A DNA stretch of 28,719 nucleotides from Christensenella sp. UBA3792. Its GTDB lineage: Bacteria; Bacillota; Clostridia; Christensenellales; CAG-138. Numbering within the stretch: the first letter of the stretch is position 1; every line of letters begins with the position of its first letter. Positions 23,743-28,719 of this stretch are shown in pieces. The translations under genes and the position numbers were made by a program. The stretch is taken from contig DFEW01000068.1 of the NCBI GenBank assembly GCA_002369195.1, positions 1-28,719 on the forward strand. The letters run 5' to 3'. The notes under the pieces were generated by a model. That model made no database searches. It saw only the letters and a list, made by a program, of their open reading frames with translations, and had not been told where the DNA came from.

Positions 23743-24921
23743 TTATTCGACCGTGACGCGCCAGCAGCCGTCGCCGCCGACCGTGACGAAGCACGTGTCG
23801 CCGAACTCAAAGACGGCGTCCGGAATGTGCGCCTGTTCGAGATCGTTGAGCTTTTTGCCCGCAAACGAGAATTGCAGGAAGTTTTCTTTTGTAAAGATGC
23901 AGATACTCTGGTTGTGCACGAACGCGCCGACGACCGGCGCGGGCAGATACTTCTGCATGACGGTGGACCAAAGGTCATCCGTCTCGGAGATCGTGATCAA
24001 CCGCACAAGACTGTTTTCGGCGTTCTCGGCGGCGTCGGGCAGCGCGATGAAATACGCGGTTTCGGTGCCGGGCATGAAATCCACGATCGTACTGCCGTAC
24101 ACGCGCACGCGGTCGCGCTCGGCGGAAAACCCGCCGCCCTCCTCGCGGTCGTAGCGCATGATCGCCTGCGTGCCGACCAGAAACAGACAGCGGTCGCTCA
24201 GGTACGCGTCGTAGATCGACTGGTTATAGAAGGGCGAGGAGAAGTGGATCAGCGCGCCGCCGTTGCGGCAGTCGTAGATACGCACGATCGATTCCTCGGA
24301 AAACTGCTTCGCGTTCATCGTCGAGACCCATAACAGCTCGGTCGAACCGTCGCTGAGCAGGTCGAACGCAACGACCTTGCTGTCGCCGGTGAACGTCAGC
24401 GTATTGATGATATGCAGATCGCGGTCAAGGATCATCACACGGTGCAGACCGGTCGGGTTCTGCAGCAGCGCCGCGGCGTAGTCCGTGCCGACGCGGATGT
24501 CGATGACCCGGTCGCTTGACAGCGTGATCGCTTCCTTCTTGCCCTGCCGCTGGATCGTCGATCCGGCGTAGACCATCGTCATGCTGGATGAGCTGTCGTA
24601 GCCGTCGATGCCGTACAGCTCATAGTACGTGTTCGTATTGCGCTCGCCGTCGTAGGTGAACAGGAACGAGTCTGCGCGGTAGGAGAGGATGTTGCGCTTC
24701 ATGCGGTAGGAAAAGCCGGGGTCGATGTCCGCGCGCGCATAGGTCAGCACGGATTCGCTCTTTCCGTACAGCATGTAGATGAGACCGGCGATCCCCGCAA
24801 GCAGAATGCCCGCGGCAATGCCGAAGATCGTAAGCCGCGATACGGCCATGCGGCCGATCATCAGCTTGCGATCCGCACTCTCGCGCAGGTATTCCCGGAT
24901 GTGTTGGATCAGCTCTTTCAT
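23743..24921 (-). CDS. Membrane-anchored beta-propeller-like protein (DUF5711-like)
   Basis: A 392-residue protein with a cytosolic N-terminus (charged, MKELIQHIREYLRESADRKL), one membrane helix at about 29-52 (RLTIFGIAAGILLAGIAGLI) and a long extracytoplasmic part of short beta-strand repeats (TYDGERNTNTYYELYG, MILDRDLHIINTLTFTGD, SIVRIYDCRNGG), the appearance of a seven-bladed propeller. It resembles DUF5711 proteins of Clostridia as I recall them; no enzyme motif is seen. The start is ATG 24921, which lies 13 bases after the stop of the lipid kinase; there is no good ribosome site, so translation may be coupled to it. A GTG at 24981 would overlap that gene. Neighbours suggest an envelope-related role. 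Confidence 0.65.
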   Translation of the reverse strand: MKELIQHIREYLRESADRKLMIGRMAVSRLTIFGIAAGILLAGIAGLIYMLYGKSESVLTYARADIDPGFSYRMKRNILSYRADSFLFTYDGERNTNTYYELYGIDGYDSSSSMTMVYAGSTIQRQGKKEAITLSSDRVIDIRVGTDYAAALLQNPTGLHRVMILDRDLHIINTLTFTGDSKVVAFDLLSDGSTELLWVSTMNAKQFSEESIVRIYDCRNGGALIHFSSPFYNQSIYDAYLSDRCLFLVGTQAIMRYDREEGGGFSAERDRVRVYGSTIVDFMPGTETAYFIALPDAAENAENSLVRLITISETDDLWSTVMQKYLPAPVVGAFVHNQSICIFTKENFLQFSFAGKKLNDLEQAHIPDAVFEFGDTCFVTVGGDGCWRVTVE

Positions 24922-24934
24922 CGAACGAATTTTT

Positions 24935-25822
24935 TCAGTTTCTCTTGGGTGCGCGCACCGTGAGCGCGTGCGGCAGAACACGGAAGGTCACCGGCGTGCC
25001 GTCCATGCGCTCGCCGTCCACCTCGATGCGTGAGACGGGGTCGCAGTCGAACGTGACTTCCGTCGCCTTGCGGTAGGTAATGACCGGCAGACCGACGTGT
25101 CTGCCCTTGATGAACTTCGGCAGCAGCGACAGAAGCCGTGCCCGCGTGACGTCGTGCGCGATGCACACGTCGAGAAGCCCGTCGGACATATCGGATTCGG
25201 GCAGCACGTTCATGCCGCCGCCGAAATGCGTGCCGACGCCCGCCGCCGCCATCAGCACGTTCTGTTCGGTCGTGCCGTCGGGGAAGGTAACTGTCGTTTT
25301 GCGAAGCTTCAGTCCGAGGACCGCCTTGAGACAGCCGAGCCGGTAGGCGGTCGAGCCGTTTTTGCACTTCGGCTTGAACTGTTCGGTATAGTCGAGTACG
25401 TCCACGTCGAAGCCGAAGCCCGCGATGTTGAAAAACACGATGCCGTTCGCTTCGCCCGCGTCCACCACGCGGTTTTCACCGTGCAGCAGAATGTCCACGG
25501 CCGCCTCGGTATCGGTCGGAATGCCGAGCGGGCGCGCATAGTCGTTGCCGGTGCCGCAGGGCAGAAGCCCGAGCACGCGGTCGGTATGAATGACGCCCAT
25601 CGCCGTCTCGCGCAGCGTCCCGTCGCCGCCGACGGTGACGATCACGTCGAATCCCTGTTCAACCGCTTCCTTCGCAAGCACGGTTGCGTGACCGGGATGC
25701 GTCGTTTCCCTTGCGACGTAGCTGACGCCTTTCGCGTCCAGCAGCGCCTTTGCACGTTCGAGACAGACCTTTCCGTTCCCGTTGCCGGAAATCGGGTTCG
25801 CGATGAGACAATACCGCTCCAT
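24935..25822 (-). CDS. Diacylglycerol kinase-family lipid kinase
   Basis: A 295-residue cytosolic lipid kinase of the DagK/YegS-like family (DAGK_cat), which phosphorylates diacylglycerol or a related lipid. Motifs: IANPISGNGNGK at the N-terminus, nucleotide-binding TVGGDGTLRE (GGDGT 65-69), LPCGTGNDYAR (GTGND 90-94) and the GVGTHFGGGMNVLPESDMSDG segment that follows. The start is ATG 25822 (MERYCLIANP) with GGAG eight bases upstream; the upstream frame extension crosses the promoter and is not real. First gene of the operon with the DUF5711-like and CvpA-like genes. Confidence 0.92.
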   Translation of the reverse strand: MERYCLIANPISGNGNGKVCLERAKALLDAKGVSYVARETTHPGHATVLAKEAVEQGFDVIVTVGGDGTLRETAMGVIHTDRVLGLLPCGTGNDYARPLGIPTDTEAAVDILLHGENRVVDAGEANGIVFFNIAGFGFDVDVLDYTEQFKPKCKNGSTAYRLGCLKAVLGLKLRKTTVTFPDGTTEQNVLMAAAGVGTHFGGGMNVLPESDMSDGLLDVCIAHDVTRARLLSLLPKFIKGRHVGLPVITYRKATEVTFDCDPVSRIEVDGERMDGTPVTFRVLPHALTVRAPKRN

Positions 25823-25860
25823 GGGGTTACTCCGTATCAAGTATAATATCTTAATGTAAT

Positions 25861-25889
25861 AGTGTAGCACAGAACGCGGTGCGGGTCAA
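25861..25889 (-). promoter_or_regulatory. Promoter of the lipid-kinase operon
   Basis: On the minus strand TTGACC (25889-25884), 17 bp, TACACT (25866-25861), about 38 bases before the ATG. Confidence 0.7.
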
Positions 25890-25973
25890 GCGTGCGCAAA
25901 GCGGGGCGAATGTGAAAACAAACGAAGCATTGCAAACTTTTTGAAACATCCCTAAAAAAGCGGCATGTCCTGC

Positions 25974-26006
25974 TTGCAAACGCAGAGGCGTTGTGGTATG
26001 ATACCA
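25974..26006 (+). promoter_or_regulatory. tig promoter with palindrome over the -10
   Basis: TTGCAA (25974-25979), 17 bp, TATGAT (25997-26002) with TGG ahead of the -10. The -10 sits inside TGGTAT-G-ATACCA (25994-26006), a perfect inverted repeat that could be a repressor site. Confidence 0.75.
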
Positions 26007-26067
26007 TAATCCGGCGAAGAATGCCGATCCTGTCGGCTTGCAAGGAAATAGATAAGGAGTAACGAAC

Positions 26068-27372
26068 ATGGCACAACTGGAAAGATTAGAGGGGAACAAG
26101 GCAAAACTGACGATCACGATCGACGCGGAAACGTTCAGAAAAGCGCTGAACGAGTCCTATAAGAAGACCGCGGGCCGCTATGCGGTTCCGGGCTTCCGCA
26201 AGGGAAAAGCGCCGCGCAAGGTCATCGAGACGATGTACGGCGAAGGCGTCTTCTATGAGGATGCGTTCGATGCATGCTGGGGCGAGGCATACGACGCGGC
26301 GATCGACGAGCATGAGCTGTTTGCCGTCGACCGTCCCGATGTGGATATTGAGAAGATCAGCGAAGCGGAAGGCGTCGTCTTCAACGCGACCGTGCAGCTG
26401 AAGCCCGAAGTCACGCTCGGCGAATACAAAGGTATCGCGGTGCCCAAGGCGGACTATACTGTAAGCGACGAGGACGTCGATAAGGCGCTCGAAACCGAAC
26501 GCGAGAATCAGGCGCGCTTCGTGGACGTCGACCGTCCGGCACAGGACGGCGACCGCGTCCTGCTGGACTACTCCGGCTCCGTGGACGGCGAGAAGTTCGA
26601 CGGCGGCACGGCGGAGGATCAGACCCTGGTGCTCGGCAGCAAGACGTTCATCCCGGGCTTTGAAGAGCAGCTGGTCGGCATCAAGGCGGGCGAATCGCGC
26701 GACGTGAACGTGACGTTCCCGACCGAGTATCATGCGGAGAACCTCGCGGGCAAGGCGGCGGTGTTTGCGTGCACGGTCAAGGCGGTGCAGCAGAAGGAAC
26801 TGCCGGAGATCAACGATGATTTCATCGGCGATATTTCCGAGTTCGAGACCGTCGACGCATGGAAAGCGGACAAAAAGGCCAAAATGCTCGAGGAAAAGAA
26901 GCAGTACATGGACAACATGCGCGAGAACCTCGCCGTTAAGGGCGCTTGCGACAACGCGCAGGTCGACATTCCGGATTGCATGATCGAGCGTCAGATCGAC
27001 TACATGATGCAGGATCTCCAGTACCGTCTGAAGGGCAGCGGCCTCGATATGGACACCTACATGAAGTATCTCAACACCACGGCGGCAGACATGCGCAAGA
27101 ACTACCGCACCGAAGCGGAAGCGCGCGTGAAGATGCAGCTGGTCATCGACGCGATCGCCAAGGCGGAGAACATGCAGGCGACCGACGAAGAGATCGAAGC
27201 GGAGATCAAAAAGTATGCGGAAAACGGCGGCACGGACGTCGAGACCTTCAAGGCGCAGCTCAGCCAGGGCGATCGCGAATACCTGGCGGACCGCGTGATG
27301 GTCGACAAGACTGTGCAGCTGATCACCGACTCGGCAGTCGAAACCGAAGAACCGGTAAAGACCGAGGCATAA
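26068..27372 (+). CDS. tig: Trigger factor
   Basis: A 434-residue ribosome-associated chaperone and prolyl isomerase that meets nascent chains at the exit tunnel. The ribosome-binding loop GFRKGKAPR is at residues 42-50. The FKBP-type isomerase domain spans about 150-240 ([36 protein letters not shown]); the helical chaperone domain follows, including [19 protein letters not shown]. Usual length is about 425-435. ATG 26068 follows AAGGAG. Neighbour of clpP and clpX, a common arrangement linking folding and proteolysis. Confidence 0.97.
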   Translation: MAQLERLEGNKAKLTITIDAETFRKALNESYKKTAGRYAVPGFRKGKAPRKVIETMYGEGVFYEDAFDACWGEAYDAAIDEHELFAVDRPDVDIEKISEAEGVVFNATVQLKPEVTLGEYKGIAVPKADYTVSDEDVDKALETERENQARFVDVDRPAQDGDRVLLDYSGSVDGEKFDGGTAEDQTLVLGSKTFIPGFEEQLVGIKAGESRDVNVTFPTEYHAENLAGKAAVFACTVKAVQQKELPEINDDFIGDISEFETVDAWKADKKAKMLEEKKQYMDNMRENLAVKGACDNAQVDIPDCMIERQIDYMMQDLQYRLKGSGLDMDTYMKYLNTTAADMRKNYRTEAEARVKMQLVIDAIAKAENMQATDEEIEAEIKKYAENGGTDVETFKAQLSQGDREYLADRVMVDKTVQLITDSAVETEEPVKTEA

Positions 27373-27430
27373 TGCGGACCGGTCCGGACGGCAGGAGTCT
27401 TGCGTTCGGATCGCTGCAACAGGGGTAAAC

Positions 27431-27459
27431 CGACCGGCACAATCGACTGATGCCGGTCG
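27431..27459 (+). promoter_or_regulatory. Stem-loop in the tig-clpP gap
   Basis: CGACCGGCA (27431-27439) and TGCCGGTCG (27451-27459) form a perfect 9-bp inverted repeat with an 11-base loop, ending about 25 bases before clpP. No T-run follows, so it is not a terminator; an operator or a processing hairpin is possible. No CtsR or CIRCE site was seen in the gap, and no clear separate clpP promoter. Confidence 0.5.
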
Positions 27460-27484
27460 AGATTGCAAAAAAGGAGGGTATCCC

Positions 27485-28069
27485 ATGAATTTGATACCGA
27501 TGGTGGTCGAACAGTCCGGCCACGGCGAGCGTTCCTATGACATCTGGTCGCGCTTGCTGAAGGATCGCATCATCTTCCTCGGCAGCCCGATCGACGACGA
27601 CACCGCAAACCTCGTCATCGCGCAGATGCTGTTCCTGGAAGCGGAGGATCCGGACAAGGATATTTTCCTCTATATCAACAGTCCCGGCGGCTCCGTGAGC
27701 GCGGGTCTCGCGATCTACGACACGATGCAGTATCTGAAGTGCGAATGCAGCACGATCTGCGTCGGGCTTGCGGCGAGCATGGGCGCGTTCCTGCTTGCGG
27801 CGGGCGCGAAGGGCAAGCGCAGAGCGCTGCCGAATTCGGAGATCATGATCCATCAGCCGAGCGGCGGCGCACAGGGACAGGCGACGGATATCCGTATCCA
27901 CGCCGAACAGATCATCCGCATCAAGGAGCAGTTGAACCGCATCCTTGCGGAGCGCACGGGTCAGCCGATCGAGATCATCGAGCGCGACACCGAGCGCGAC
28001 AACTTCATGACGGCGGAGCAGGCGAAGGCCTATGGATTGGTGGACGAGATCATCGCCCCGAGGAGATAA
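27485..28069 (+). CDS. clpP: ATP-dependent Clp protease proteolytic subunit
   Basis: A 194-residue serine peptidase that forms a double heptameric barrel and degrades proteins unfolded by ClpX or ClpC. The catalytic triad is complete and at the normal numbers: S98 (GLAASMGAF), H123 (IMIHQPSGG) and D172 (RDTERDNFM). The N-terminal [21 protein letters not shown] is typical. ATG 27485 follows AAGGAGGG. clpX starts three bases after its stop. Confidence 0.98.
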   Translation: MNLIPMVVEQSGHGERSYDIWSRLLKDRIIFLGSPIDDDTANLVIAQMLFLEAEDPDKDIFLYINSPGGSVSAGLAIYDTMQYLKCECSTICVGLAASMGAFLLAAGAKGKRRALPNSEIMIHQPSGGAQGQATDIRIHAEQIIRIKEQLNRILAERTGQPIEIIERDTERDNFMTAEQAKAYGLVDEIIAPRR

Positions 28070-28072
28070 CGT

Positions 28073-28719
28073 ATGGCAGGCACAAGAGACAGAGACAATT
28101 TCGATAAGGTGCGCTGCAGCTTCTGCGGCAAGCAGCGCAGCGAGGTCCGCAAGCTGATCGCGGGACCGAACGTGTATATCTGCAACGAATGCGTCGAGCT
28201 GTGCCGCGAGATCGTGCAGGAGGATATGCGCTACGAGCAGCCGAGCGAGCAGCAAAGCGCGTACGCAATGGAAGATATCCCCAAGCCCGCGGAGATCGTG
28301 GCGGCGCTCGATCAGTACGTGATCGGTCAGAAGGACGCGAAAAAGGCGCTTGCGGTTGCGGTCTATAACCATTATAAGCGCATCCGCATGATGAACGACA
28401 AGGATTCCGACGTCGAGCTGCAAAAGTCCAACATCATCATGCTCGGACCGACCGGCTGCGGCAAAACGCTGCTGGCGCAGACGCTCGCGAAGATTCTCGA
28501 CGTGCCGTTCGCCGTGGCGGACGCGACCGCGCTCACCGAGGCGGGCTACGTCGGCGACGACGTCGAGAACATCCTCTTAAAGCTCATTCAGGCGGCGGAT
28601 TACGACATCGCGAAGGCGCAGATGGGCATCGTCTACATCGACGAAATCGACAAGATCGCGCGCAAGGGCGAGAACGTCTCCATCACGCGCGACGTGTCCG
28701 GCGAGGGCGTGCAGCAGGC
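28073..28719 (+). CDS. clpX: ClpX ATPase (N-terminal part, truncated by the window)
   Basis: The first 215 residues of the AAA+ unfoldase that feeds ClpP. The zinc-binding domain is present (C15, C18, C37, C40), then Walker A GPTGCGKT (125-132), the pore loop GYVGDDV (159-165), and Walker B with IVYIDEID (186-193). The gene continues beyond 28719. ATG 28073 has GAGGAGATAA immediately upstream, overlapping the clpP stop. Only about half of the usual 410-430 residues are visible, so sensor regions cannot be judged. Confidence 0.98.
   Translation, partial: MAGTRDRDNFDKVRCSFCGKQRSEVRKLIAGPNVYICNECVELCREIVQEDMRYEQPSEQQSAYAMEDIPKPAEIVAALDQYVIGQKDAKKALAVAVYNHYKRIRMMNDKDSDVELQKSNIIMLGPTGCGKTLLAQTLAKILDVPFAVADATALTEAGYVGDDVENILLKLIQAADYDIAKAQMGIVYIDEIDKIARKGENVSITRDVSGEGVQQ

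Overview
The window reads as a chromosomal segment of a GC-rich, anaerobic Clostridia-type bacterium (Bacillota), probably host-associated. The evidence is gene content and order: rpmH-rnpA-yidD-yidC-jag-mnmE in the Firmicutes arrangement, tig-clpP-clpX, a five-gene hut operon using the formiminotransferase/cyclodeaminase route, strong AAAGGAGG ribosome binding sites, and lipoprotein serpins of the kind known from gut Clostridia. The taxon is an inference; no rRNA is present.

Layout. 1-219 is the 3' end of a Cys-rich DUF5714-like gene, followed by a gene-free, AT-richer leader with a REP-like palindrome and a bidirectional terminator. 592-2229 (+) is a yjbQ-pepT operon, then a 223-bp MITE-like repeat. 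2583-3836 (-) is serpin lipoprotein 1, back to back with a CapA-like lipoprotein metallophosphatase (3958-5325, +). 5450-6280 is an AT-rich patch with an XRE regulator (-) and gene remnants. 6277-7620 (-) is a family-4 glycosyltransferase. 15527 down to 7767 (-) is hutH-hutU-ftcD-hutI-fchA, with serpin 2 immediately behind and the first clear terminator only after the serpin. A divergent mscS (+) follows, then an amidohydrolase paired with a HicB-like/DinB-like two-domain protein (+). 18923-22957 (+) is the rpmH to mnmE cluster. 25822 down to 23023 (-) is a lipid-kinase/membrane-protein operon. 26068-28719 (+) is tig, clpP and a truncated clpX.

How it fits together. The hut genes convert histidine through urocanate, imidazolone propionate and formiminoglutamate to glutamate, passing the one-carbon unit to folate. 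Serpins 1 and 2 are paralogs with the same export design but different reactive loops. They share a promoter-like block (TGCAACC-N17-GTATTATAG) at identical distance from the start codon, unlike the TTGACA/TATAAT promoters elsewhere in the window, which suggests a small co-regulated serpin set, possibly under an ECF-type sigma factor. The rpmH cluster lacks the usual adjacent dnaA/oriC, so the origin region is rearranged here.

Most of the window is ordinary housekeeping. The best leads are the serpin pair with its shared promoter block and hut linkage, the XRE gene with a strong in-frame internal translation start, and the HicB-like/DinB-like fusion.
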